Source of the DNA: CAZTKP01 sp964614215
Lineage (GTDB): Bacteria > UBP6 > UBA1177
Reading direction: 5' to 3'
Assembly (NCBI GenBank): GCA_964614215.1
Contig: CAZTKP010000010.1
Coordinates: forward strand, 1-30,669
DNA: 30,669 bases
Under the pieces are notes generated by a model. It made no database searches. It saw only the letters and a list, made by a program, of their open reading frames with translations, and was not told the DNA's origin. This document shows positions 6,958-14,212 of this stretch, piece by piece. Both the position numbers and the translations under genes were made by a program. How positions within the stretch are numbered: position 1 is the first letter of the stretch; every line of letters begins with the position of its first letter.

Positions 6958-9566
6958 AATACTCCTTCCAGACCTTTTGTGGGATCCAGAATATGTTTTT
7001 CCTCAACACTTTTATCAGGTTCCGTTCCTGAGTGGAAATACATCCTGACCCCGTTACCTTCCTCGACAACAAGTCCGTTTGAAATATCGATCTTTCTTGA
7101 GACAACTCCCGGAGGCATCTCATAGTCTGTTTCAGGAAAGTTCATCAGATATCTTTCCATGAAATCCTTCCAGATGGGAAGCGCTGCCTTTGAGCCTGTT
7201 TCAACACGACCAATAGGAAGTCCGTGTTCATCGTTACCGACCCATACGCCTGCGACAAGATTTGGAGAATGACCGATAAACCAAGCATCGAGATAGTCGT
7301 TCGTTGTTCCGGTCTTTCCGCCTACGTGTTTTGAGCAGTATCCCGTCACCTCTGTAACGGTTCCATCCTCTTCGGTCTTTTTCTTTTTACATTTATAGCT
7401 GTTGATATTGCGGGCTCTGGCCCCGGTTCCTCTGTTGACAATATCTTCAAGTATCTTGCTGGTTATATATGCCGTCTGAGGTGTCAATGCCTGATTTTCC
7501 TTTCTTTTCGAGAAGTGAATAAGACGGGAAAGTTTTTCGGGCGCGGAGATGTACGGGTCATAGTAAACAGTATTGTCTTCAAGAACCTTTCCGTATTTAT
7601 CATAGACTTTTCTGATAAAAGTCGTATGAGGACTTCTTCCCTGGTTAGGAAAGTGAGCATAGGCATCAGTAAGCTCGTCAACTGTAAGACAGCTTGAACC
7701 CAGCATACTTCCGAATTCCGCACGGATCTTGCTTTTTATCCCTAGAGCCTGAGCCCCCTGTATCGCCTTTGTAAGTCCTATCTTCTGCAGAACTCTGATC
7801 GCAGGGGTGTTCATAGAGTGGATCAGTGCTTCCCAGACAGTAACTTCGCCTTTGAAACTGTTCTCGAAATTTCCGGGCTTGAAGTTCGTATCGGTAACTG
7901 TAACAGGGGCATCAAGGATCATGGATGCCGGTGTTAGAAGCGGATCCTGGCCATTTTCCTTTTCAAGTGCAAGAGAGTAGAAAATAGGTTTGATCGCACT
8001 TCCGGGCTGTCTGCATGCCTGAGTTGTCCTGTCGAATTCACTTATCTCGAAATCGTATCCGCCCATTATCGCCTTTACATACCCTGAATATGGATCCTTA
8101 ACAATTATTGCGGCTTGAGAAGCGGGTATCTGCTCAAGCACAAAAAAGAACTTTTCTTTATCAAGCTCTTTGTCGTAGTTCCGGTGGTCGTAGACATCTC
8201 TGGTGCCTTCCATATCAGTTGCACGGACAAGAATGATATCTCCCGGGTTCAGTACATCGCCAGACGTTTTTATCGACTGCCATGACCCCGTCGGTTTCCA
8301 GTCCTTTGCCCAGAGGATGTCTTCGGTCTTTAAAGGACGTTTAACCTCGCCAACCTGAATTATTGCCTCTTTAGGTTTTGTTTCCAGAACAACTCCCTGA
8401 TAGTATTTTCCACTTTTTATCGTATCTTCTGTGATCTTCCCGAAAAACTTCTCATGACGCTTGAGGTATGTCTCAAGATCCTTTTTCAGATTTATCGTAT
8501 AAAGAGGGTTAGTGACCTCCCCGTTGAATTTTTTGCCCTTTTTGTAGCTGTCTTCCTTGGATCTGCGATACCCCTGTCTTTTTGAAAGTTCTCTTATCCC
8601 GAGAAAAACAGCTTCGTGGGCCAGTTTTGTCGCTCTTACGTCGACAGTTGTTTCGACGGAAAGCCCTTCCTTGTAAAGTTTGTCATATCCGTATTTATCA
8701 AGAAGATGTCTTCTTACCCTTTCTGAGAAGTAAGGAGCTTTATCCAGAACGAGCTCTTTTGCAGGATTTGTTACAAGCGGTTTTTCTTTTGCTGTTTTGT
8801 ATTCCTCTTCCGTGATGTATCCTTCGTCTTTCATTCTTTTCAGGACATAGTTTCTTCTGTTCAGTGCTTTTTTTGGATGATAGATCGGGTTCGCGGCAGA
8901 TGGATACTTGGGAAGGCCGGCAAGGGTGGCCATTTCCTCAAGTTCAAGTTCCCAGACATGTTTACTGAAGAATCTTTTTGAGGCAGTTTCAACTCCGTAT
9001 GCGCCACCTCCAAGAAAGATCTCATTTAAATAAAGGTAGAGGATCTCTTCCTTGGATAAATGTCTTTCGAGCTCTATCGCAAGTAAAATGTCCTTGAATT
9101 TTCTTGTGAATGTCTGTTCAGTTCCTACAAATGATTTTGCGAGCTGCTGAGTGATCGTGCTTCCGCCTTGTTTAACTCCTGTAAAAGCCCATTTAAGTGC
9201 CGCTCTGATCATTCCCAGAGGATCAATACCGAAATGTGAATAGAAAGATGAATCCTCGCCGGCAACAAAAGCATATCTGAGTTTCTCAGGAAGCTTGTCA
9301 TAAGGCACGATGAGCCTTTTATTTTCATAATCATATTCGGCTATCAGTTCGCCGTCATAGGAATAAACCTTTGTTCCGGAATTCGGTTTGTAATCGCTTA
9401 CAGTTTTTATCGAAGGTATCTCCGAACGGAATTTTATGTATAGACCTCCCGCAAGCAGGAATCCTGAAAGAAAAATTATTCCCAAAGTCAGAAAGATAGC
9501 TTTTTTGTGCTTTTTAAGCGTTTTAAAAAAGCCGTTTTTCTGCTTGTTTTTTGTTGTCTCAGCCAT
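6954..9566 (-). CDS. Class A penicillin-binding protein 1A (transglycosylase/transpeptidase)
   Basis: I start at the ATG at 9566 (870 residues), which has GGAG 6 bases upstream and begins 1 base after the rppH stop. An in-frame ATG 12 codons earlier lies inside rppH and lacks such a site. A cytoplasmic Lys-rich tail and one membrane helix (about residues 24-43) precede the GT51 glycosyltransferase, with catalytic Glu in AGEDSSFYSHFG (Glu104) and GGSTITQQLAKSF. An OB-like middle region follows. The transpeptidase has QPGSAIKP (Ser523, Lys526), SMN (584-586) and KTGTT (751-753). It polymerises lipid II and cross-links glycan strands in the periplasm. The segment just before KTG is longer than usual and holds two cysteines (see findings). 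Confidence 0.95.
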   Translation of the reverse strand: MAETTKNKQKNGFFKTLKKHKKAIFLTLGIIFLSGFLLAGGLYIKFRSEIPSIKTVSDYKPNSGTKVYSYDGELIAEYDYENKRLIVPYDKLPEKLRYAFVAGEDSSFYSHFGIDPLGMIRAALKWAFTGVKQGGSTITQQLAKSFVGTEQTFTRKFKDILLAIELERHLSKEEILYLYLNEIFLGGGAYGVETASKRFFSKHVWELELEEMATLAGLPKYPSAANPIYHPKKALNRRNYVLKRMKDEGYITEEEYKTAKEKPLVTNPAKELVLDKAPYFSERVRRHLLDKYGYDKLYKEGLSVETTVDVRATKLAHEAVFLGIRELSKRQGYRRSKEDSYKKGKKFNGEVTNPLYTINLKKDLETYLKRHEKFFGKITEDTIKSGKYYQGVVLETKPKEAIIQVGEVKRPLKTEDILWAKDWKPTGSWQSIKTSGDVLNPGDIILVRATDMEGTRDVYDHRNYDKELDKEKFFFVLEQIPASQAAIIVKDPYSGYVKAIMGGYDFEISEFDRTTQACRQPGSAIKPIFYSLALEKENGQDPLLTPASMILDAPVTVTDTNFKPGNFENSFKGEVTVWEALIHSMNTPAIRVLQKIGLTKAIQGAQALGIKSKIRAEFGSMLGSSCLTVDELTDAYAHFPNQGRSPHTTFIRKVYDKYGKVLEDNTVYYDPYISAPEKLSRLIHFSKRKENQALTPQTAYITSKILEDIVNRGTGARARNINSYKCKKKKTEEDGTVTEVTGYCSKHVGGKTGTTNDYLDAWFIGHSPNLVAGVWVGNDEHGLPIGRVETGSKAALPIWKDFMERYLMNFPETDYEMPPGVVSRKIDISNGLVVEEGNGVRMYFHSGTEPDKSVEEKHILDPTKGLEGVF

Positions 9567-9567
9567 C

Positions 9568-9999
9568 TTAATCTCCAAAGATCTGTCTGAATGCTTCAGC
9601 ATAACTGTTCTTTTTAAATTCGACGATCCTGTTCAGAGTTTCTTCTTTAGTTATCCATTCAAATGAAGAGAACTCATCCGAACTTTCAGGAACACAGTCG
9701 CTATCTATTAATTCTAAGAGGAAAAAGATCTGACACTGACCTTTAAACCCCATCTTTTTTTCAATATGTGCCGGAAAATTGTAGCATATCTCAGAGGTTT
9801 TCTTAATGATTCTAAGTGCTTGAGGTCTGATGCCGGTTTCCTCTTCAACTTCCCGCAAGATCGCTTTTTCTGCGTTCTCGTTTTGATCTATGCCTCCCTG
9901 AGGCAGCTGCCACGAACCGGGAATGTCCGCTCTCTGTCCGACAAGTATAAGGCCTCTGTCATTTATTATGACCGCTGCAGCATTAGGTCTGAATTCCAT
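9568..9999 (-). CDS. rppH: RNA pyrophosphohydrolase RppH-like Nudix hydrolase
   Basis: The 143-residue protein opens with MEFRPNAAAVIINDRGLILV. WQLPQGGIDQNENAEKA follows, and the complete Nudix box runs from Gly35 to Ile57 with Glu41 and the REVEEETGI helix (Arg49, Glu50, Glu53, Glu54) that binds metal. The RPN start and W-Q-P-Q-G-G-I-D context are characteristic of RppH/NudH. RppH removes pyrophosphate from 5'-triphosphate mRNA to start decay; the same family also cleaves diadenosine polyphosphates. The ATG immediately follows the queD stop, with AGAGGTG just upstream lying inside queD. It is shorter than the E. coli enzyme at the C-terminus, which is common outside gammaproteobacteria. A generic Nudix role cannot be excluded. 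Confidence 0.85.
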   Translation of the reverse strand: MEFRPNAAAVIINDRGLILVGQRADIPGSWQLPQGGIDQNENAEKAILREVEEETGIRPQALRIIKKTSEICYNFPAHIEKKMGFKGQCQIFFLLELIDSDCVPESSDEFSSFEWITKEETLNRIVEFKKNSYAEAFRQIFGD

Positions 10000-10371
10000 C
10001 TACACCTCTACTGTCGCACATGATTTTTCACTTTCCCAGACGGATACTCCGGAAACAGTGATCCTGTTGTTGTCAACTAGTTTTTTAGATTCATTAAAAA
10101 TGAAAAATGCAATATTTTCCGCAGTGGGGTTGGTTTCCTGAAAAAATGGCAGTTCATTAATGTTCTGATGGTCAAGTTTGTCTGTCACGTCTTTAAGTAT
10201 TCTGTCCATTTCCTTAAAATCTATAACAAAACCAGTTTCATCAAGCTTTTTTGTACTGACATAGAGTCTTACCCGCCAGTTATGTCCATGCAGATTCTCA
10301 CATTTTCCATTGTAGTTCCTGAGCCTGTGGGCAGACGAAAAGAAAATTTCTCTGTAAACAGTGAACTTCAT
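10000..10371 (-). CDS. queD: 6-carboxytetrahydropterin synthase QueD (6-pyruvoyl-tetrahydropterin synthase family)
   Basis: The 123-residue protein carries zinc ligands His15 (SSAHRL), His28 and His30 (ENLHGHNW), and catalytic Cys24 just before them. LDHQNIN places Asp67 and His68 in the conserved catalytic position, and Glu113 in VWESEKS is the pterin-binding Glu. QueD converts 7,8-dihydroneopterin triphosphate to 6-carboxy-tetrahydropterin on the way to preQ0 and queuosine. No queC, queE or queF lies in this window. A 6-pyruvoyl-tetrahydropterin synthase activity is the alternative within the same fold. The ATG overlaps the cyclophilin stop by 4 bases (ATGA) and its stop abuts the rppH start. 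Confidence 0.9.
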   Translation of the reverse strand: MKFTVYREIFFSSAHRLRNYNGKCENLHGHNWRVRLYVSTKKLDETGFVIDFKEMDRILKDVTDKLDHQNINELPFFQETNPTAENIAFFIFNESKKLVDNNRITVSGVSVWESEKSCATVEV

Positions 10372-11069
10372 ACTTTTCCCTCTTTTTTCTTTTTCATTTC
10401 GACAGCTTTTTTATCATAAATCAATGTAGCTTTTTTGATGATGATGTCTTCAACCGGAACGTTCGGGAATCCTTTTTTAGTTGTGAAATTTACCTGTCCT
10501 ATCTTATCTATTGTCTGAAAGCCGTCGATGACCTTTCCAAAGACAGCATATCCGTTCGGTTCACTGTAGTTCGGGTTGGGGTCAAGATGTTTTATAGGAG
10601 CAAGTGTAATGAAGAACTGACTCGTTGCACTGTCGGGAACCCTTCTTCTTGCCATCGAAAGCATATATTTGTCATGTGAAAAAAGCAGTTTTCTGTACTT
10701 TTTCCCGGATTCTTCAGTTACTTCAATACTTGGGACCATTTCAAGTTCAACAGGTTCTCTGGTCTTTTCCGGTTTCATTCCAGGATAAAAGCCGCCGCCC
10801 TGGATCACAAAGTTGGGAACAACTCTGTGAAAGATCAGGCCGTCGTAAAAGCCGTCTTTAACGTAAGTAACGAAATTGTTAACAGTTTTTTTCATTCCTG
10901 TTCCATAAAGTTCAACAGTAAAGTTACCCGCAGATGTCTCAAAAAGAACCTTGTGTGTAACTTCCGACGGATCCTCTTTTTTAACCACGTTTTTCTTGGT
11001 GCATGAAATAGTTGCAATCGTTAGAGATATCAGGCATATTCCCAAAATGTGCCTCAGCGTTGTTTTCAT
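10368..11069 (-). CDS. Cyclophilin-type peptidyl-prolyl cis-trans isomerase, predicted lipoprotein
   Basis: The N-terminus MKTTLRHILGICLISLTIATISC is a lipoprotein-type signal with Cys23 as the probable lipidated residue, although the TIS-C lipobox is a weak match. The cyclophilin domain starts near residue 40 (VLFETSAGNFTVELYG). It contains GLIFHRVVPNFVIQGGG, whose Arg is the catalytic residue, then SATSQFFITLAP and GYAVFGKVIDG. The protein is about 233 residues; a roughly 20-residue insertion after the GGG (MKPEKTREPVELEMVPSIEV) is common in bacterial secreted forms. It should catalyse proline isomerisation during folding in the periplasm. GGAGG lies 5 bases before the ATG. It is the first gene of the eight-gene minus-strand unit and is preceded by the shared 196-base intergenic region. 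Confidence 0.9.
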   Translation of the reverse strand: MKTTLRHILGICLISLTIATISCTKKNVVKKEDPSEVTHKVLFETSAGNFTVELYGTGMKKTVNNFVTYVKDGFYDGLIFHRVVPNFVIQGGGFYPGMKPEKTREPVELEMVPSIEVTEESGKKYRKLLFSHDKYMLSMARRRVPDSATSQFFITLAPIKHLDPNPNYSEPNGYAVFGKVIDGFQTIDKIGQVNFTTKKGFPNVPVEDIIIKKATLIYDKKAVEMKKKKEGKV

Positions 11070-11110
11070 AGTTTCCTCCAGTAACCACAGGGAACGAACA
11101 ATAGGGCATT

Positions 11111-11139
11111 AAACTACCATAAAAGTTGATTTCTTTCAA
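11111..11139 (-). promoter_or_regulatory. Candidate promoter of the eight-gene minus operon
   Basis: On the minus strand TTGAAA at 11139-11134 is followed after 17 bases by TAGTTT at 11116-11111. The -35 is a 5 of 6 match and the -10 only 3 of 6. It lies about 42 bases before the cyclophilin ATG. The 196-base region 11070-11265 must also drive the porin-like gene on the plus strand. There I see AT-rich sequence and TTGAAT boxes at 11176 and 11217, but no convincing -10. Confidence 0.35.
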
Positions 11140-11265
11140 ACAATTTAAGTGTAATGAGAGTATGTTTAAAAAAACTTGAATTTTTTTTTATGTTCCAATA
11201 AGGTTGTTGCAGATTTTTGAATGTTGTAAAAATAACCAGACTAATGTTACTAAACGGAGGAGTTA

Positions 11266-12750
11266 ATGGCCCTTAAAAGATTTATTACACTGCTGGTAGC
11301 GGTTATGTTTGTTCTTCCATCTTTTATTACAGCCGATGATTTTGAAGATGACTTCGGTGGCGGAAGCGGTGGCGGAGATGATTTCGCTGAAGATGATTTC
11401 GGTTCATTCGAAGAAGAGAAGAAAGATGAGCCTTTCGATGCTGAAGAATCTGCTGAAAAGAAAGAAAAGGAAGACCAGAAAAAAAGCGATGAAGCTATGA
11501 GGGATCTTCTCGGTGAAGAAGAGCCTGAAAAAAAGGAAGAGAAGAAGGAAGAAAAGAAAGAAGATGAGTTCGATGCTATAGAACCTGTTGATGTTGAACC
11601 GAAAGCTGAAGAAAAGAAGACTCCTGCCGGTCTGAAGCCGGTCCTTCTTATTAAGGGTGGTTTCACACTTCTTGGTCAGTACAGATCAAAAACAAATCCG
11701 GCTGATCCTACTGAAAAAGCAAGAACACTGGGTTCGATGTTCGGTTCTGTCGATGAAGGACTTCTCGGTGCTGAATACGAAGGTGAACACGTTATCGCTA
11801 AAGGTACCATGAACATCAGAACGGAAAATCCACTTATGGATAAGGGTAACAACCCCTTGATGGCCAGAAACCTTCACTCGATCCAGAACGGTATAGCTAA
11901 CGGGCTCTATGAACTTTACGGCGGAATGAAATTTTTCGGTGTTTTTGTTAAAGCCGGAAAGATGACTCCGGAATATGGACTTATGAATACATGGCAGAAG
12001 CTCGGCATGGGCTTTTCAACACCTTTCCTTACAAGAAGTCTTGCGGCTGTTGAAGGTTTTATTCCTGAGACTGATGCAGGTTTTGCTCTGGGGTATGAGA
12101 ATACTTTTGCAAAGGCTCATACTATTCATATAGGGCTTATGCTTGGAACGGGAAGTCATGATCCTGTTAACTGGAAATACGATAAGACAATGGGACTTTA
12201 TGCAAAACTTGCCTATATGCATAAAGTGTTTCAATTCGGGTTCGGTCTTCAGTATAGAAAAGAGTACGATTCAACCATCAGCACGGGTATGGAACTTCCT
12301 GTCATCGGTATCGGTATTCATGCTAACGTAAGTGTTAAAGGTTTTGAAATGCCTGTAACATTTGATTATAATCAGATGTATCTTGTGAAAACTGTACCGG
12401 CCATTAAGAAAAGTCCTGTTGCCAACATTCTTCTTTCTGTAGCTCCGGGTTATGCATACAGCTTTAAGAGCACATGGGCTGACAAAATAGCTCTGGCCGT
12501 AAGGTTTGATCTTGCCCGCGGTGTTTATATTGCAAACAATAGCTATCTGGATTATACAACTTTTAAAAATACAGGAATGTACTTCAGAATTGGTGCAACA
12601 CTTAATTTCTTTGTTAAGGAAGTCTACGGTGTAGGATCTTATGCCGGAGTTACTTTCCTGATGCAGCCTGAGAGTAAAGTTGTTTCAACACCGTCTCAGA
12701 TTGATTATGGCTTTGTGACTCTGATGCTTTCAGCTGGTGCTGAATTCTAG
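11266..12750 (+). CDS. Porin-like outer membrane protein with acidic N-terminal linker
   Basis: The 494-residue protein starts with a type I signal peptide (MALKRFITLLVAVMFVLPSFITA, likely cut before DDFEDDF). About 100 residues of Asp/Glu/Lys/Gly-rich low-complexity sequence follow. From about residue 125 the sequence turns to alternating beta-strand patterns with many Gly and aromatic residues (VLLIKGGFTLLGQYR, FGVFVKAGKMTPEYG, FGFGLQYRKEY, FRIGATLNFF). It ends in LSAGAEF, and a terminal Phe is typical for BAM-assembled beta barrels. The layout suggests a monomeric or trimeric barrel of the phosphate-selective-porin type, but I cannot assign a substrate. GGAGG is 5 bases upstream of the ATG, and a strong terminator follows, so this is a single-gene transcript. 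The long charged linker may reach toward peptidoglycan. Confidence 0.75.
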   Translation: MALKRFITLLVAVMFVLPSFITADDFEDDFGGGSGGGDDFAEDDFGSFEEEKKDEPFDAEESAEKKEKEDQKKSDEAMRDLLGEEEPEKKEEKKEEKKEDEFDAIEPVDVEPKAEEKKTPAGLKPVLLIKGGFTLLGQYRSKTNPADPTEKARTLGSMFGSVDEGLLGAEYEGEHVIAKGTMNIRTENPLMDKGNNPLMARNLHSIQNGIANGLYELYGGMKFFGVFVKAGKMTPEYGLMNTWQKLGMGFSTPFLTRSLAAVEGFIPETDAGFALGYENTFAKAHTIHIGLMLGTGSHDPVNWKYDKTMGLYAKLAYMHKVFQFGFGLQYRKEYDSTISTGMELPVIGIGIHANVSVKGFEMPVTFDYNQMYLVKTVPAIKKSPVANILLSVAPGYAYSFKSTWADKIALAVRFDLARGVYIANNSYLDYTTFKNTGMYFRIGATLNFFVKEVYGVGSYAGVTFLMQPESKVVSTPSQIDYGFVTLMLSAGAEF

Positions 12751-12775
12751 ATGTCGGAATTTACTGATATTTTAT

Positions 12776-12803
12776 AGGGGGGTGCAAACTCCCCTTTTTT
12801 TTT
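12776..12803 (+). terminator. Rho-independent terminator after the porin-like gene
   Basis: A 7-bp stem pairs 12776-12782 (AGGGGGG) with 12789-12795 (CTCCCCT), with one G-T pair and a 6-base loop TGCAAA. It is followed directly by nine T residues to 12803. It lies 26 bases after the stop codon at 12750. Confidence 0.9.
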
Positions 12804-12830
12804 GACATTTGTTGGACTTTGCTCTATTTT
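12802..12830 (+). promoter_or_regulatory. Sigma-70-type promoter of the lipoprotein gene at 12877
   Basis: A perfect TTGACA at 12802-12807 is followed after exactly 17 bases by TATTTT at 12825-12830 (4 of 6). The leader would be about 40 bases and contains AGGAGGT at 12864-12870. The first two T residues of the -35 are also the last two of the upstream terminator's T-run. Confidence 0.65.
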
Positions 12831-12876
12831 TAACTACAACAAGTGGTCGAAACATGAGTTTTTAGGAGGTTTTTTT

Positions 12877-13494
12877 ATGAAGAAGTTACTTGTTTTTTTA
12901 CTGATGATCGGTCTGACAGGTTTTATTTTCAGTTCATGTGCAGAAAAAACTGTAGATAAGAGAGTGGAGGTTCAGCAGCTTGTTGAAAAAGGGGACTATA
13001 CTCTTGCGAAACAGAAGCTGATCTCACTTAGGGGTCTGTATCCTAATGATAAGAAGCTTATTGCCATGGAAAAGGAGTGTGACAAAAAAATAGCTGAAGG
13101 CTACTATAAAAAGTACTGGGCTGAAGCTGAGAAGACAAATGATCCGATGGACTGGATAGAAGTAATGCTTAAGATCAAAAAGATCGAGAACAACAACAAG
13201 AAGATGGTTGACGAGTGGATCAAAAAAGCAACAGATAAGTGTATTTCAGCAGGTGCAGAGAAATATAAGGATGCAAAACTTCTGGGACTTCTCAACAAAC
13301 TTACTTTAAGATATCAGGTCATCACTCCAAATGACAGGTTGATGTATATCACCATGTTCGTTAAGGAGGGTCGCTTCCCCATAAAGGAGTGGGAAGGAAC
13401 TTTTGTTAAGAAGTATCCGGAACTTATGGATCCTGAAACAGGCGAATTCGTCGGTTATCCTAAACCGGAAAAACCTGAAACGAAAAAGAAATGA
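12877..13494 (+). CDS. Predicted small lipoprotein with TPR-like helical region
   Basis: The start is the ATG at 12877, which has a full AGGAGGT 6 bases upstream and begins a lipoprotein signal MKKLLVFLLMIGLTGFIFSSC with Cys21 in the lipobox. Upstream in-frame codons overlap the promoter and are not used. The mature 185 residues are Lys/Glu-rich and helical. VEKGDYTLAKQKLISLRGLY (about residues 35-54) and LYPNDKKLIAMEKE resemble one TPR hairpin, as in BamD- or YfiO-like adaptors. The C-terminus is Pro/Lys-rich (YPKPEKPETKKK). I recognise no named family. It probably acts at the inner face of the outer membrane. Its stop lies 1 base from the stop of the convergent thiS-like gene. Confidence 0.72.
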   Translation: MKKLLVFLLMIGLTGFIFSSCAEKTVDKRVEVQQLVEKGDYTLAKQKLISLRGLYPNDKKLIAMEKECDKKIAEGYYKKYWAEAEKTNDPMDWIEVMLKIKKIENNNKKMVDEWIKKATDKCISAGAEKYKDAKLLGLLNKLTLRYQVITPNDRLMYITMFVKEGRFPIKEWEGTFVKKYPELMDPETGEFVGYPKPEKPETKKK

Positions 13495-13495
13495 G

Positions 13496-13690
13496 CTAGC
13501 CTCCTCCTACCGGGGAGAAAAATTCTATCTCATCTGATTCAGCGACCTCTTCGCTATCCCATTTTTTTCTTGAAATAATTGCTCCGTTTTTTACCACGGC
13601 AATATTTTCAGGGTTAATATCCAGCTCTATAAGTAGCTTTGCAACAGTTTCTGCGTTAACTTTTCTGTTGATGCCGCTTATCTTTACCAT
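13496..13690 (-). CDS. thiS: ThiS/MoaD-like sulfur-carrier protein
   Basis: With the start at the ATG at 13690 (GGAGAGG 5 bases upstream) the protein has 64 residues, the normal ThiS size. An in-frame ATG 19 codons earlier has no support. The beta-grasp pattern is clear: MVKISGINRKVNAETVAKLL, then IAVVKNGAIISRKKW, then ESDEIEFFSPVGGG. The C-terminal Gly-Gly is the residue adenylated by a ThiF/MoeB-type E1 and converted to thiocarboxylate to donate sulfur. ThiS (thiazole of thiamine) fits best by length and the VAVVKNG-like stretch. A carrier for another pathway is possible, because no thiG, thiH or other thi gene is nearby and it stands alone between convergent and divergent neighbours. Confidence 0.8.
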   Translation of the reverse strand: MVKISGINRKVNAETVAKLLIELDINPENIAVVKNGAIISRKKWDSEEVAESDEIEFFSPVGGG

Positions 13691-13718
13691 AAAAACCTCT
13701 CCAGTGTCAAAGCGGTCA

Positions 13719-13747
13719 AGATTATCAGATAACCTTTTTAAAATCAA
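13719..13747 (-). promoter_or_regulatory. Candidate promoter of the thiS-like gene
   Basis: On the minus strand TTGATT at 13747-13742 is followed after 17 bases by TAATCT at 13724-13719. Both are partial matches. I see no thiamine-pyrophosphate riboswitch in the short leader. Confidence 0.3.
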
Positions 13748-13776
13748 TCTGTTTTATCTGCACCTTCATGTGAATA

Positions 13777-13804
13777 TTGACAAAAATGGAAAAAGGGTTA
13801 AATT
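13777..13804 (+). promoter_or_regulatory. Sigma-70-type promoter of the receiver-domain gene
   Basis: TTGACA at 13777-13782, a 16-base spacer, then TAAATT at 13799-13804 (4 of 6). It lies 43 bases before the GTG start at 13847. Confidence 0.55.
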
Positions 13805-13846
13805 TAACAGAAGAATTTTAGTTAAACTAGGTGTTAGAGGTAAAAG

Positions 13847-14212
13847 GTGTCAAAAAAGCCGAAAGTTTTAATTGTTGATGATGACCTGGAGTTGTTGTCG
13901 ATAATGAAGAAATTCCTGGAAATGAAGAAGATAGATGTCGTTGTTGAGGAAAAGGGAAAGAATGTTCGGGATATTTTTGAAAAAGATTCTTTTGATCTGA
14001 TAATTCTGGATGTTGTTCTTCCCGATATAAGCGGCATAGAGATCCTTAAGGATATTAAGTCCAAAGCTCCACAGCAGAAGGTTATCGTAATGACAGCGAT
14101 GCTTTCGATAGAAAACACTATTTCAGCTCTTCGTGAAGGTGCTGTTGAATATCTGCTCAAGCCTTTCTCAAGTATGGAGTATATCTGGACGGTTATTGAG
14201 GAATATCTTTAG
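13847..14212 (+). CDS. Stand-alone response regulator receiver domain protein
   Basis: The 121-residue protein is a complete CheY-like receiver domain with no output domain. It has the acidic pocket VDDD (Asp11-Asp13), phospho-acceptor Asp55 in LIILDVVLPDISG, the switch Thr83 in VIVMTAM and Lys105 in LLKPF. The start is GTG at 13847, with GAGG 6 bases upstream. It would receive a phosphate from a histidine kinase and act by protein-protein contact, as in CheY, Spo0F or DivK. No histidine kinase or chemotaxis gene is in the window, so its partner is unknown. Its TAG stop shares 4 bases with the TAA stop of convergent plsX. Confidence 0.9.
   Translation: MSKKPKVLIVDDDLELLSIMKKFLEMKKIDVVVEEKGKNVRDIFEKDSFDLIILDVVLPDISGIEILKDIKSKAPQQKVIVMTAMLSIENTISALREGAVEYLLKPFSSMEYIWTVIEEYL

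Noticed and set aside
11250..11666. Minus-strand frame of 138 codons rich in Ser and Phe
   Set aside because: It is the antisense reading of the GAA/GAT/AAG-rich acidic linker of the porin-like gene; codon bias alone keeps it open and it has no ribosome site.
12877..13494. Calling this lipoprotein BamD
   Set aside because: It is only 205 residues with a single TPR-like hairpin, and the BamD-typical repeats and motifs are not seen.
13504..13518. CTCC...GGAG mini-hairpin at the end of the thiS-like gene as a terminator
   Set aside because: It encodes the Gly-Gly-Gly tail, has only 4 bp and no T-run.
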